Assembly: GCA_026826555.1 (NCBI GenBank)
Contig: JAKSZT010032888.1
Coordinates: forward strand, 1,935,753-1,999,752
DNA from: Tolypeutes matacus
Taxonomy: Eukaryota; Chordata; Mammalia; Cingulata; Chlamyphoridae
Length of the DNA stretch: 64,000 nucleotides
Direction: 5' to 3'
Shown: piece after piece, positions 22,561-37,110 of the stretch
How the letters are laid out: each line of letters opens with the position of its first letter
Position numbering within the stretch: position 1 is the stretch's first letter
Notes under the pieces: model-generated
Told to the model about the DNA's origin: nothing
The model's database searches: none
The model's input: the letters and a program-made list of their open reading frames with translations, nothing else
Program-made: the position numbers and the translations under genes

Positions 22561-23250
22561 GTGAAAGAACTGCATTTTAAACTTGAACAACACTTTTTAT
22601 TTTTAATTTGATCTGAAGGTACATCAGTGTCAGAGAACTTCTCGGAGAGAAGATAAAATGTGTGGGATGCAAATTGAGATTATGCCCTTCTTCCAGGAAA
22701 TTCTTCGAGAGGGACTATGAGGGAGAGGAGACAATGGGACCAGAATTCTGTTAAACCTATCCTGGGTGCATTCTTGGCCATTCTACAGAATTGACTGGTT
22801 AACAAGGAGGCAGGTTCCCACTGAGTCATTTGGGTTCTTCTTTCTCCAGGAACCTTTGCAAATTTACTGACTTAGTCAACTACAATGGAATGTTGTTGTT
22901 GTTGTTTTTCTTTTTCAATATGCTTTAGAACAGTCTTTTTTTTTTTACTTCCACATCTTTCTGAGTTGATTTTTATTTACATTTTACATAAATGGTATCA
23001 TATAATATGTAGTACTCTGTATATGGTCTCCTTCACTTTGTATAATGTGTTTTTTTGGACTGATATTAACATTGTGTAGCATTAATTACATTTGTTCACC
23101 TTCAAGAAAAAATGGTCTTAATATGCAATTCTACCCATATTCATATTTCACATTATATATTTATATTTCAAATAATATATTTAGTTCATGATAGGGCATT
23201 CATACAGTATTTTTCCTTTTGTGCTGGTGATGGACACCTTAGTTGCTGAA
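22560..23250. other. Unassigned, with a possible antisense L1 scrap
   Basis: Mostly unassigned. Bases about 22,960-23,060 ('atggtatcatataatatgtag') resemble the antisense of an old L1 3' region. There is no coding evidence. Confidence 0.3.
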
Positions 23251-23254
23251 ATCC

Positions 23255-26200
23255 GCAAAAACTACATGCTAATCATATTCAACAACATTTCAAATGAGTT
23301 TTACACCATGACCAAATGGGTTTTATCCCTGTCCTGCAAGGTTGGTTCAATGTAAGGAAATCCATCAATATAATACACCACATTAACAGATCAAAAGAAA
23401 AAAAAGCAAATATGATTGCTTTTGATGCAGAAAAAAGCATTTTACATGGTGCAGCATCCTTTCTTGATAAAAACACCTCAAAAGATAGGAATAGGAGACA
23501 ACTTCTTCAACATCATAAAGGGTGTATATTAAAAACACCCAACTAACATCTTACTCAATGATGAAATGCTAATGATTTTCCCTCTAATATTTGTAACAAG
23601 ACAAGGATGCCCACTGTCATCTCTCTTATATAACATTGTGTTAGAAGTACTTACTCATGTATTTATGCAAGAAAAATAAATGTCACCCAAATTAGAAAGG
23701 AAGAAGTAAAATATTCACTATTTGCAGATGACCTTATCCTATATGTAAAAAGTCCTGAAAAACTACAACAAAGCTTCTAGTGGTAATAAATGAATTAAGA
23801 GAAGAGGCAGCATATAAGATCACCATGGAAAAAACAATATCTTTTCCATATACTAATAATGAGCAATCTGAGGAGGAAATCAAGAAAAAAATTCTAATTT
23901 CAATAACAATTAAAAGAAGAAATATCTAAGAATAAGCTTCACTAAAGATGTAAAGGACTTGTACACAGAAAACATCACAACATTGTTGAAGGAAATCAAT
24001 GATGACCTAAATAAATGGAATATTTCATATTCATGAATTAGCAGGCTAGATAGCATTAAGATGTCTGTCCTACCTAAATTGATTTACAGAGTTAATGCAA
24101 TCCCAATAAAAATTACAACAGCATTTTTTTACTGATAGAGAAAAGCTATCTATGAAATTTATTTGGAAGAGCAATGGGCCTGGGATAGCCAAAAACATAT
24201 TGAAAAAGAAATATGAAATTGGAGGAATCACACAACCTGACTTTAAAACATGCTACAAAGCTATAGAGTCCAAAACTGCATGTTATTGGCACAAGTGTAG
24301 ACACACTTTCCAATGGAACTTAATTGAGAGTTCTGATATTTAACCTCACATATACAGTCAACTAAGATTTAACAAGGCCACCAAGCCCACTAAACTGGGA
24401 CAGAATGGCCTCTTTAAGAAGTGGTCCTGGCAGAACTGGGTATCCATGTCCAAAACAATGAGAGAGGATCACCATCACATGATCTATACAAAAACCAACT
24501 CAATATGGATCAAAGACCTAAACATAAGGATCAAAACTATAAAACTCTTAGAAGATATGGTAGGGAAGTATCTATGAGATCTTGTATTAGGAAATGTTTT
24601 CATAAATTTTACATCCAAAGTGAGGAATGAAAGGAAAAATAGATCAATGGGACCTCTGCAAATTTTAAAATTTTTTCACTTCAAAGAAGTTTTTCAAGAA
24701 AGTGAAAAGGCAGTCTACTGAATGGGAGAAAATATTTGAACCATATATCCAATAAAGGCCTATTATCCAGCATATATAAAAAAATCCTACATCTCAAAAA
24801 TAAAATAACAAACAACCCATTGTAAAAAATGGGTAAGAGATTTAAATAGACTCTTTTCCAATGAGGAAATACAAATGGCCAAATAGCACATGAAAAGATG
24901 CTCAACATCACTAGCTATTAGAGAATTAGAAATCAAAACTATGCTAAGATATATTGTACCAATTAGAGTGATGATTATTTATAAAACAGAACTACAAGTG
25001 TTGGAGAGTATATGGAGGTAAAGGAACCTTCATTCACTGCTGGTGGGAATGTAGAATGGTGTAGCCATTGTGGTGGATGGTTTGGCAGTTCCTCAAGAAG
25101 ATAAATATAGATTTCCCATATAATCCAGGATTCCTACTGCTGAGTACATACTCAGAAGAATTGAAAACAGGGATATGCACAGATTATAAGAACAACAATG
25201 CTCATGGTGGCATTAATCCCTCTTGCCAAAAGTCGGAAGCAACCCAAGTGTCCATTAATAGATGAACAGATAATGAAAATGTAGTACATGCACAAATAGA
25301 ATTTTAGTTGTAAGAAGGAAAGAAGTATTAAAATATGTGACAACATGGAAGAATCTTGAAGACCTTATGTTGAGTGAAGTAAGCCCTCCACTAAAGGACA
25401 AATACTGAATAACCTCACTGATATGACCTAATCATATTGACAAGATTCACAAAGATAGAGTCTGGAAGATAGGTTATCAAAAAATAGAAAGGGAGTAGAG
25501 TGTGGGGAGGCAATGATCAATATGGGCAAAAGCTATAATAAGGTGGAAGGGGGTGGTTTGACAGTGGGTGGCTGTGATGGTGGTGCAGGGATGTGAGTGA
25601 GGCCAGTGGAGCTGGATTGTGATGGTGAAGAGGGTGGGGTTTGTCTTGTACTATCCATGGAACAGGGGTACAGCTGGAGGAAGGAACAGATGAACTCTGG
25701 GGATTGGTCAGTCTATGTATGAAACTACAATGGTGAGAATGTTCTTTTGGCCAACATGGTACTAGTGCAGGGCAACAGTGATAGGGTATATGTGGGATAA
25801 GATGCACCTGGGGCATGTTTCTGTGGACTATGAATGTGTTCATCTTTTCACATAGTGTCATCTCAGTGGGTGGAGACCCACAGAGTGATCAAGAAAACAT
25901 TAAACTTCTATCCTGGGGAGTCCTGCTACATTCTCAAATAAAGGGACAAAAATCTCGAGGATACAGGCAGTGCATAATAAAAGAAAGCAGGTCAGTATGT
26001 CACACCCTCAATGTTAATGCATGTAATTATGAACTTTATTCTTCCAAAATGAAAATTAATTGTTGCCATAGGTTCTGAGGGGAAAATGGGTGTAACATAA
26101 GGCATTTTGAGGGCATTGGAATTGTTCTCCATTATCTTATATTGATGGATACAGACCATTATACATTTTGTCAGAATCTGTAAAAGTGTACAGTGCAAAA

Positions 26201-28155
26201 TATAAACCATAAAGAAAAGTATTGACCATGGTTACTAGCAATGCTTTGTTATTTGTTCATCAGTTGTAACAAATGTACCATACTCACATAGGAAGTTTTT
26301 GATATGTGAGGATGTGGAGAAGGTAGAGGTTGGGGTGTATGGGAATCCCCTATATTTTCTATGTGACTTTTCTGTAACTTAAAACTTTTTGGAAAATGAA
26401 GTGAAAAAAATAAGACACTGGGGGAATACACAGAGGAAACTGTCAATATACATAAAGCATAACAGATCTTAAGTTGATGAAAGGCACAATGCAAAAAAAT
26501 TAACTTATTTTTTTATTTTTTATTTTATTATTCTTTGGCTTTGATTTGTGAGAGATTTTTCATTGCAGAAGTGGTACAACTGTTGCAGGGGGAGGATTAA
26601 TGATGTGTCATGTCAATGGTGGGGGAATGTATGGAGGGGTGTACCTGGGGCTTATCTCAATGGAATATTAATGTATTTATGTGGTACTAGGGTGTTGTCT
26701 CCATGGGTGAAGAACCACAGAATAACCAAAGGAATTTTGAATTCCCATCTTAGGAAGTCCTGCTACATGTTCTAATAGTGACAAAAATCTCTAGATTACA
26801 TGAACAGTGCCTAGTGAAAAAGAACAGACCAATATGCCAGGCCCTTGATATTAATATGTGTATTTATGAGCCTTCTTCTTGTGAATTTGAAACTTAGTAG
26901 TAATAAATATTGCCTAAGTTACTTCTGGAAAGCCTCCTTGTTGCTCAAATGTGTCCTCTTTCCAAGCAAAATCAGCATTAAAAACTCACTATTTTCCCCT
27001 TGGTGTGGGACATGACTCCCAGAAATGAGGTTCCTGGGCACCAAGGGATTATTACCAAGTTCCATCTAGAAATGCATTTGGAAAATACCTAGACCAAAAG
27101 GGGGAATTATTAAATACAAATAAATTTTTATGGCTTAGAGATTTCAAAGTGAGTTGGGATATCATTCCAGAGGTCATATGTATGCATGTGTCAGGAGGCT
27201 CACACTGACTGCCACAGTAAACAGTTCCACAGTAAACAATGCCTCAAGCAGGGCTGCTCCTGAGGGCTCTAGAGACATCTAGAAACTATAGGCAGGGCAG
27301 ACAACCCCAGGAAATGACACCTTGGAATATGATAACCTGTCTCCCCAATGTATTAGAATTAGAATCTTTAATATACTTCCTACAAATGGTTCTTCTGCTC
27401 CTTTTAGTTGAAGCTATAATTAGTAGTATACCCATTAAATGTATGTCTCAGAGAATTAAACCTTCTGGCTGTTCATATTCCAGTTGAGCCCTGAATCTCA
27501 GCACAGTTTCAACACCAAATTTCTAGTTCACCTGACTAACTGAGAACAACTAACAAAATGATGATGATACACAAGGTTCATCACTCAAAACAAAGAATGT
27601 CTACAACTGCAAGTAAGGCACCTCCATCCATCTGCCCCATGGTATCTAAGTACCCTCTCAAACAAAAGTAGAGTGGTCATGACCATCCTAAAATCCTCAA
27701 GACTGAGGAATGAACAACATAAGGGGCATTGCAGCAATGGACTAGAGTACGCTTTTTATTATTCTAGTAATTGAAGAATGTGTAAGGTTGATACAAAGAC
27801 ACTGGTCTCCAGAGTTTCTGGGGGTAATAGAGGGAAAAGGTGGTGTAGTATTGGGCATTTTTGGAACATTGGAATTGTTTTGCATCATATTGCAAGGATG
27901 GATACAAACCATTTTACATTTTGCCAAAACCTATAAAATTGTGTGATGAAAAGTGTAAACTATAATGTAAACTATAGACCATGCTTACTAGCAATGCTTC
28001 AATATGTGTTCATCAGTTGTAACATATATACCTCACCAAATAAGGATGTTAATGGGAAAATTGTGGGAGTGGGAGGGGTTGGGGCATATGGGAATCCCTA
28101 TATTTTTATGTAACATTTATGTACTCTAAAGCTCCCTTAAAAATAAAGAAAAAAT
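23255..28155 (+). mobile_element. 5'-truncated L1 with long two-tailed 3' UTR
   Basis: It starts inside reverse transcriptase: a MGFIPVLQGWFNVRKSINI stretch is open at 23,316-23,546. The F-A-D-D box is intact at about 23,720-23,740. ORF2 continues, broken, to about 25,420. The 3' UTR runs from there to 28,155, with a first tail at 26,110-26,410, the inter-tail block at 26,530-27,830 and a second tail at 27,850-28,155 ending in an AATAAAGAAAA-type stretch. The 3' UTR is collinear with 42,050-44,680. It is inactive through truncation and many stops. Confidence 0.85.
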
Positions 28156-28156
28156 A

Positions 28157-28830
28157 TAAGGAAATATCATCTCACAGCACACAGAATGACCATTATTTAA
28201 ATAACAGAAAACTAAATGCTGGAGAGGATGTGGAGGAATAAGAATGCTCCTTCACTGTTGTTGATACTGTAAAATGGTACATCCACTGTAGAAGATGATC
28301 TGGCAGTTCTTCTGGAAAGTAAACAAAATCTTCCATATGACCCTGCAATCCCATTACTAGGAATCTATTCAAAAGAACTGAAAACAAGGGCATGGAAAGA
28401 TATTTGCACACTGATGTTCATAGTGGCATTATTCATAATTGCTAAAAGAGGGAAACAAATTAAGAGTCTGTCAACTGATTAATGGATAAACAAGATGTGG
28501 TATTTTCAAATGACTAAATATTACTCAGGTTTTAGAATAAGTCAATTGGGGAAGCACATGAGAACATGGAAGAACCTTGAGGATATTATGTTGAGTGAAA
28601 TAAGCCAGACACAAACAGATGAATAATGTCAGGTCTCACTGATATGAACTACATACAATGAGTGGAGTTATGGAGGTGGGCCACAAAGTGTAGGTTAGTG
28701 GAAAATGGAATGTGTGATGATAAGGTGAAGAAGATGCTGGATGTATGTATAATATTTAGTAAAGAATGGAAGTGAGACACATTTGCTTCCAGATTCTACA
28801 TTTGTGGCTGGATATAACAGAGAGGAGCCG
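28157..28830 (+). mobile_element. L1 fragment, ORF2 C-terminus
   Basis: It reads as the last part of ORF2: 'aatgctggagaggatgtgg', then 'cccattactaggaatctatt' and 'gttgagtgaaataagccag', landmarks found in the same order in the other L1s. It abuts the end of the previous element directly, so either the previous L1 inserted into this older one or the two became joined. Confidence 0.75.
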
Positions 28831-28846
28831 ATGTCCAAACTTCACT

Positions 28847-29400
28847 TTAAATAAAACACTGATTCTCTGAGAACAGTGCCTGCCCAAAAACTCCCAGTCC
28901 CATAATGAACTTCAGAAAAATGGAGATAAGCCCTTTTATTAACACATAGGGAAATGAGGCTCTGAGAAAAGGGCTGTATAGATGTCCACACAGAAAGTCA
29001 GCAATTTGATCTGTTTTCTCTAGGAGCCGTACATGGCCTAAACCCAGATTCAAGGTAATATAGGAGAACCAGTCCCTTTCTCCATGCCAATGGAATTTAT
29101 GAGCTAATTTCTGCTGGAAAAATAATATGGAGAACTTGAGGACATGGGGTAAGATATTCCAACCATTCTTGTTTACACTAAACCATACTGAGGGGTAGGA
29201 GAATATCCATGGCACAAATCACTGATTTGGAGATGCTCCACCTGAGACATGTGTGGCCATAGAAATATTTCCCACTCTGGCACTTAGACTTCTCATAACT
29301 CATGGAAAGTATTTGTCTCCAAATGCTATGAGATTCCCACCAATATGATGTAAAGGTGTGTATAAGAACTATCACAGAATATTTTTCATAATGGATTCAA
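28847..29400. other. Unassigned stretch around the possible MIR
   Basis: A 122-codon frame on the minus strand (28,847-29,215) has no recognisable domain and overlaps the possible MIR, so I treat it as chance. Confidence 0.4.
28940..29075 (+). repeat. Possible MIR-type SINE
   Basis: The stretch 'gggaaatgaggctctgagaa', then 'cacacagaaagtcagcaa', then 'taaacccagattcaagg' follows the order of the core and 3' part of the ancient mammalian MIR. Spacing is disturbed. This is a by-eye match only. Confidence 0.4.
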
Positions 29401-29429
29401 AGTTAAAAATTAAATTCTCATGAAAACAC

Positions 29430-29830
29430 AATGGATAGACAATCTGTGGTAGGTCATAAAATTGAATACCAGTTAGAAATAAGAAAGATCTACAGAAATA
29501 AGCAAAATCCTTATGTTGAGTGAATAAGCCTTATGCAAAGGAGTACATACAGTATGATTCTGTAAATATGAAGTTCCAGGGAAGGCATAATTCATCCACT
29601 GTTGCAAACTATTAGAAAGAGTCATAGTCTGTCTAATGATGGGCATTTACTGGGAGGGAACATGAGGGAACTTTGTAGAGTAAAGATTAATGGATTAATA
29701 TTTGATAACTTGATAGGGGATTGGCTTATATAGATGTATGCATCTGTTAAAACTCAGTTAAAATGTGTGAATTCTTGTGCATGTAAATTTTAACTAAAAG
29801 AATAAAGTGTAAAACTCTTACACACAAGTT
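29430..29830 (+). mobile_element. Old L1 3' end
   Basis: It contains the typical late ORF2 and 3' UTR wording ('ttatgttgagtgaataagcc', 'gtatgattctgtaaatatga', 'gttaaaatgtgtgaattc') and finishes in 'aataaagtgtaaaactc'. It is more diverged than the other L1s in the window. Confidence 0.6.
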
Positions 29831-29990
29831 GAATGCATTCTAAAATACTAGGGAAAATATTACTGATGTCTTTCTTTTTTTTCCATATGTAAGTATGAGT
29901 TTATTTTATAATTATATATACCCATGTGGAAAATGGAGGCTGTTCATTCCACATTCAAACTAACCTAAATGCATGTACATTAATGTTTTG

Positions 29991-30108
29991 TTGTTTTGTT
30001 TTGTTTTGTTTTTTTCTTTACTTTACTTTACCAGGAGGTCTTGGGGATCGAACCCAGGTCCCTCCATATGGCAGACGGAGGCCCAACCATTTGAGCCACA
30101 TCCGTCCC
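29991..30108 (-). mobile_element. tRNA-derived SINE with clear target-site duplication
   Basis: The minus strand reads 'ggacggatgtggctcaaatg', then 'cctgggttcgatcccc'-like B-box sequence, then an A/CAAAA tail. It is flanked by 'cattaatgttttg' at 29,978-29,990 and 30,109-30,121. The perfect 13-base duplication shows a relatively recent, undisturbed insertion. Confidence 0.95.
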
Positions 30109-30339
30109 CATTAATGTTTTGCAATAATAATAATTGTCAGTTTTGGGGATTTTTCCCATAAAATACAAATCTGACAGAGTATCAACATTTTCTGAGATTG
30201 TGTCAATAAAAGGAGTCATTGTTATTGATTATAAATAAAAATAACCAAAAAATTAATAACAATAAAAATCTTAGCAAGAGTTTTAATATTCTTTTTTTAC
30301 TACAACAATGATTTCCAGAGTTAAAATATTTCATAACTA

Positions 30340-31600
30340 ATTTTTTGAAAAAACTTTAGATTACATAAATGTTACATAAAAAATATAGGGGTCTCCCATG
30401 TATCCCACCCTCTCCCCCTCCACCACCCCTCATTAATAACAGCATCTTTTGAAAGTGTGATACATTTGTTATAATTGATGAATACATACTGAAGCATTGT
30501 TACTAACCATGGTCTATAGTTTACATTGTGATTTACACTTTATACCACACAATTTTATAGGTTTTAACAAAATGTATAATGGCCTGTATCTGTCATTGCA
30601 ATGTCATGCAGGACAATCAAATGCCCCCAAAATGCCCCATGTTACACCAATTCTTCCCCCTCCCTCTCCTCAGAATCTCTGGTGGTTACTGCCTTTATAT
30701 CAGTGATTGAAAATTCTTCCATGTCTAGGATAATAATGTCTATTTAGTCCATAGTTTCATACTCCTCATGTTTGTACATTACCCAATATTGAGGATTTTG
30801 GGATGCTGATGTCCACTCTGTTTCTGATTGAGAGGGGACTTAGATCCCATGGGTCAGATGGATGGAACTGTCTTGCTCACAGTTGTGGATACTCTGTTTT
30901 TTGTGACAGGCATTGTCTACCATCATCCTTTTGTTAGTTTTCCAGGATAAGTCCAATGGAGTGAAGAGAAAGTGTTGCAACTTTTTTGAGATTCAGGGCT
31001 CAACTGGCATATAAACAGACCAAAGATTTAAGTCTCTGGTACATTTATTTATCAGGTATAGTGCTAAGTATAGATTCAAATAAAAGGTACAGAAGAGACA
31101 TGTATAGGGAAATTATGAGTCTAACTCTGTTACATTGGGAAGCATATATTCCAAAGTAATGTCCACTGACAGGGTGCTGAATTCTTGTGATGATCTGCCC
31201 TGCCTATAATGTCTAGATGTCTCTAGTGCCCTCAGGAGACCCACTGTTTAAGGCACTGTTTACTTTTGCCATCAATGAAATCCTGCCGAGATGTATGTAA
31301 GCATAATTTTTTGAATGGCCTCTTGACCCACCTGAGATTGCTTAGCCATAAAAGCTCATTTGCATTTAATATTTCCTCTTTTTAGCCAAGGTCTTTTTCC
31401 AGATTCATTGCTAGTTGGCACTGGGTAATGATCACTCAGTGCCAGGGAGGTTCATCCCCAGGAGTCATGTCCCATGCTGGGAGGAAGGTAGTACATTTAT
31501 ATGAGCTGAGTTTGGCTTAGATAGGAGCCACATTTGAGCAACTGGGAAGTTTTCAGTAGGTATCTCTTAGGCAATATATAATACTAGAGGTAGAAAAGTC
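30340..31600 (-). mobile_element. Antisense L1 3' UTR
   Basis: It begins with the reverse of an L1 tail ('acataaatgttacataaaaa' near 30,364), continues through the inter-tail block ('gggaggttcatccccaggag' near 31,446) and ends about 31,600. No ORF2 is attached, so it is an L1 truncated within its long 3' UTR. It is about the same length as the distal 3' UTR in the other copies. Confidence 0.75.
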
Positions 31601-33350
31601 TCAACTCTTTCATAACAACAATGGAGGATGGGCAAAAAACTATTTGCGGGAGCTACTTTGGGAATCTGTAGACCAGAAGAGTGTTGCACATCATCCAGTA
31701 GGGAAAGGGACAGAGAGACAAAGAGGCCAAATTAAAAGAGCAAGTTACCAGTTCTGTGGCTGGGAATGGCACATATACCCCAAACTCATGAGAATAGCTT
31801 CTAACTTTCTTTTCAATGACTAAAAAATAAATTCATTTGTTGCAGTATGAGAAAATTTTTAAATTTAAACGTATCTTTGATGTTTCCACCCCTATCCCTT
31901 CAGGTCTTGGTGTCTAAAGGGTAGAGAAGGTGGATGTGGCTGGGGGCCAGGAAATCTGAGTCTGTAACTTAAACCCAGGTGAAACTGTGGCCAGAGCAAT
32001 CTCCTGAGAGGTCAGGGAAGGAGATACAAGCTGAAGGAACAAGCCTATGGAGCCTCCTCTGGCTCCCAGACTCCTGTGTTCACATCATGTTCTGGGCCTG
32101 GGCTTTTTGATCACTGTCTCTGTCTATAGACCTGGCCAATCCATGACTGAGCTCTCAGTGCATCTCTGATGTCCTTTTGGTCCACTTACATGACCACTCT
32201 GTGTGACTCACTCCACAGAGTCCCCACAGGGCCAGAATCCTCCTCTCCTGTACCCCACTTCCTCTTCCCCCTGTCCAGTCAGATGTCCATATTTTATCAG
32301 TGAATTTATTGGGGATCAGAGAGGATGAAACATTCAGGATCACACCATCAGCTAGAAGCAGAGAAAGTGTGAAGCTCAGTGTCCCCACATCAAGTTACAA
32401 AGATCAGCTGGGTTTGCAGAGGCCCTATTAGGCTGATTACGCACAGGGAGTTTGTGGGCCCCAGCTCACTGCTTTAGAACACATACCTCAGAAGCCCTGC
32501 CCTGTACAGTCTGTGGGGATTTCCATGGTTAGAGTAAACAACCCTCAACAAACCTCTTTTTACATATTATCCATTAGTGTGACAAATATTTCTTCCCTTT
32601 GTCCTATTTAGTCTCCAAATGCAGTGGGTATTTTCTGCTTTTGACCATTATTTTGATACCAAGTAACATTTTTAAAAACTTTTTAAAAATTGAAGTTTAT
32701 CAACAGTGTGGCCATTTAAGCTTGGCTTCTACAAAAGAGTCAGTGATGTTTTTAAAAGAATTCCATTTGGATAGCACACTTTCTGACTAGTTCCGGACTA
32801 CGTAGTCAGTGAAGGCATGGGTTAACCTACAAGGAGTTTCAAATATCCCTGCCGATTTGTTTAAAAAGTACACAGGTATCTGTGAACAGACATGAGGTCT
32901 GGAGGCCCTTTATGCATGTCCACTTTTGACTGATGGCCTCTGTGTCACCCTGTCACATGTTCTTATTCCCAATTCTGAAAGGCTCACTAGGTCCCTGAAG
33001 AGTTGCATGATTAGCACTTGCATCACAGCAACCTGATTATTGACTGAAGACTCCCTAGTGGAGTGGCAGCTCCTTTTTAGTTTCTGTGCCCACTGAGGAC
33101 CTGACCAGCAGGGCATAGTTCTGGAAGGGTTTGGAGCATCCCAATTAGGCTGAGTGAATCCTAGGATTCTCTCTTTATTCAGTTGTGCCTTTCCATGGAG
33201 AACAAAAGCAAAGGAGGGAAAAAAATCTCTGTAGCTATCTAAAAAGCCACAGCAACATTTATACATTTTAATGAGACATACCTTTAAACTGTTAAAAATA
33301 TCTTCTCAAGTGCTCAGGTATCTTTCTCTAGGTTAGGCAATATATTGGGT
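31600..33350. other. Unassigned; GC-richer patch at 31,850-32,560
   Basis: There is no recognisable gene. The patch at 31,850-32,560 is GC-richer and holds only a 77-codon frame (32,155-32,388, minus). A 118-codon frame on the minus strand at 32,910-33,266 (starting MYKCCCGFLDSYRDF) has no domain I recognise. It could be a transposon remnant or chance. Confidence 0.35.
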
Positions 33351-33354
33351 CTTA

Positions 33355-34110
33355 AGTCAGATATCAAAAAATTCAAAAGTAATGAAGGTGTACAAAGCAA
33401 TTTTCTGATCATAATGAAATGAAGCTCAAAATTAATAATAGAAAATGGGAAAATTTAAAGAAATAGAGGTTAAAATCCCCTCAAATAATAAGTAGGTCAA
33501 AGAGAGAATTGCAAGAGAAATCAGTAAATGTCTCTAGATGTGTAAATGTTTGCTGAGGAGCACCATCTGCCAGCTGGCCAGGAAATTGGAAGGAAAAAAC
33601 TGCTTGTAGGTGTCTCTTGTACCAAACTCCCAGGGGAAGATATGCACAGCAGTTGTGAGTCCCTGGATCTATTTTGATAACATAGCCAGGAAAGTTTCAA
33701 TACTCAGAATCAGTTGAACCCAAAATCAAAAAGAGCTGTGAAACAAAACCACTAGGCAAGAGAGAGCAACTGAACATCACAGTAAATTCACTGAAGTATT
33801 CAGATGCCTAGACATTAGCAAAAATTTCAAGTCAATATAAGAAACAGGAAGAAATAGCTCAACTAAAGGAACAAACCAGAAATCCTGATAAGATACAGGA
33901 TTAAAGATGACTAATCAATGATAATCACACAAATATCCTAAATCAATTCAAGGAGTTGAAGCAAAATATGACTAAAGAAATAAAGGATAATAAGAAGACA
34001 CTTGGTAAACACAAAGAAAAATATGAAAGCCTGCAATAAAAGTCACACAGCTTATGGGAAGAAAGACACAATGGATGAGATTAAAAATAATCAAGGTGTT
34101 ATAATAACCA
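33355..34110 (+). mobile_element. L1 scraps (ORF2 endonuclease and 5' UTR/ORF1 parts)
   Basis: At 33,400-33,530 there is the end of an endonuclease domain ('tctgatcataatgaaatgaa', 'taagtaggtcaaagagag'). From about 33,540 the sequence changes to L1 5' UTR and ORF1 leader-type sequence ('aactgaacatcacagtaaat', 'caggaagaaatagctcaact'). The order is not that of a single element, so two old pieces are juxtaposed. Confidence 0.55.
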
Positions 34111-35600
34111 CTTCATTTTTAAATTAGAATTTATTGTGGTACAATTCTAGAGGCCATAAGTCCAAATTGTTTTGGTCTCAGATCAATGTTTTGGTCAAAA
34201 GGAAAACACTCCATACAGATACTATAAGGGAGAATCCATTTTCTTGTCTATTCCAGCCTTGTAAACTTCATTCCTTTAGTTTTTTCAGCTTCTTGTAGCT
34301 TTCAGCATTCCATGGCTCTTGGTCCCTTTCACCAACTTCAAAGGCTACAGTATCTACTCTGATCCGGGATATTCCCAGAATACTAGGTGATGGTTGAATC
34401 TCACACATTTTATTTTATTTTTTATTTTTGTTTCATTTCTCTTAGGACATAAGATCAGTGAAGGTGGTAACCTTGTATATCTTACCAATTATTCCCAAAA
34501 AATTCAGGTTCCGGGACATTTGAAAGCCTTAATAAATAAGTGATATAGAAATAAATGATGTGAAGAGGGAGCAAAACCTCTTATACAATTTCTGCCATTA
34601 ACCTAGCCCCTCCTCATGAAGGTATACTTTCAAGATGGGCCTACTCTTTGTCAAACTGTTTTTCCTCTGAGGCATTTAAATATTAGTACCATTTATTCTG
34701 CACAAAGATTGAGTATTTGGAGGGAAAATAATCCAAATAAATCAACAAATATTAGTACTAATTGAATGAATTAATGAATGATGGTATGTATACCTTACCA
34801 ATTTTAAGGCATTTTGGAAATGAGAACTACCTCATATCTGCAGTGATGTTCCACCTCCTCATCCCCTGAGATTTCTCTGCATTTTTTGTCTCAACTCGCT
34901 TAGCAACTAATTTTAATTGTAGTGAATATCACATTTCCTCATGAAGGTTTGAGCAAAGTTTTCATTCCCAGATGTCCATACTATTCCAGGTCTGAAAACA
35001 TTATTCTCAGTCTCATATTTAAATTAATTTACATCCTATTTAACTTAAAATAGCAATAACAACATTTAAAAGTGAAAACTTATGCATCACCAGACATTAT
35101 TAATTTATCTATTTTTTCATGTTACATTGATTACTGCTATGGCCATACATATTAAGCATCTATAAGAGTTACAATACATCATTTTGTATAGTCCATCATT
35201 TAGTTAATATTAAATGTTATTTTCAGATTCACCCCTGTCATTATAATTTAGTGTTATATTAAAAACAGAATCTGAATCAAATTACAGCAACAGCCTTTAC
35301 TTCACATATTTTTGCAAGTATTGATTTGAAGAAAAGTTTCATATCCTTCCCACTAATTGTTACAAAATTCTGCATGCAACAGAACCTGATCACTTCACAA
35401 TCTTACATTATTATCTTAATTATTTTTCAATAAAATGTAATTAGGCAAAATTCTGAATAGTGTGGGAAAGGATGTTTTGTTACTGGTTTTTCCCCTTTCT
35501 GATACTTCTGATGTGAACACTAGCTGAATATTTATTCACTTTGGTTTTAGAGTTGTCTTTTTTTCAGTATGAAAATGTTCATGCTGATGAAGAAATTTGA
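34110..35600. other. Unassigned; interspersed-repeat-like part at 34,110-34,640
   Basis: The first 530 bp ('gaatttattgtggtacaatt', 'ccatggctcttggtcccttt') has wording I associate with a common old mammalian interspersed repeat, but I cannot name the family safely. The rest is AT-rich with no frame of note. Confidence 0.35.
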
Positions 35601-35659
35601 AATCACTAAAGCTTCCCTCCATTCATTTCACTGAGATATAAGTAAAGTATATTTCATAC

Positions 35660-35896
35660 TTATTTCATTGAATATTTACTCCAGCAAAAATTATCTGCTG
35701 TTCCTCTAGAGTCTTCTGCTCCTGTTAAAGATTTTCCTGTCTGATTTTCTGTTGTAGAAGTTATTACTAACCTGTGTTTATCTTCTGGGCACTTAGGCTG
35801 AAGCTCATCATAAATGTCTTCCAGGTCAATATAGACATAGTGTTCTTCCAAATGTAATTCATTCATGCCTAAATTACAAATAAAGGCATTTATCAC
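35660..35896 (-). other. 78-codon open frame downstream of the finger array
   Basis: It starts MINAFICNLGMNELHLEEHY and contains closely spaced tyrosines (YVYIDLEDIYDEL). It lies on the same strand as the finger array, about 100 bases past its last finger. It could be the C-terminal tail or 3' UTR of the zinc-finger exon, a piece of another gene, or chance. I do not recognise it. Confidence 0.25.
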
Positions 35897-35959
35897 AGAT
35901 TACATTGACACAGAATTATACTCCCATGTCGGTTTTCTCATTTGTTTAAAAAATAATCT

Positions 35960-36790
<831 letters not shown>

Positions 36791-37110
36791 TTCTTGAAAT
36801 TATTCTCTGATATAGGGTTTCTTTTTCATATGAGATAACACATATTAAATCATTGTGGGGCTATGAATGAAATCTTCTCCCAAGACATTACATTTGAGTG
36901 GATCCTGCAGAGTGCAAGAACTTTGTTGTTGGAGGGAGAAGAGACTGCTAAAGATTACTCACAAATATTCTTTAATTTGATTCTCTATGTATGAGTTCTG
37001 GATTAATCATTCAATAAGTCTCTAAATAAAAATTTTCACATGTTGCATTAACATGGTACGTTATTCTCTTGAAGAGATTTTATCTTTTGTCTTCTTGACT
37101 TCATAACTAT

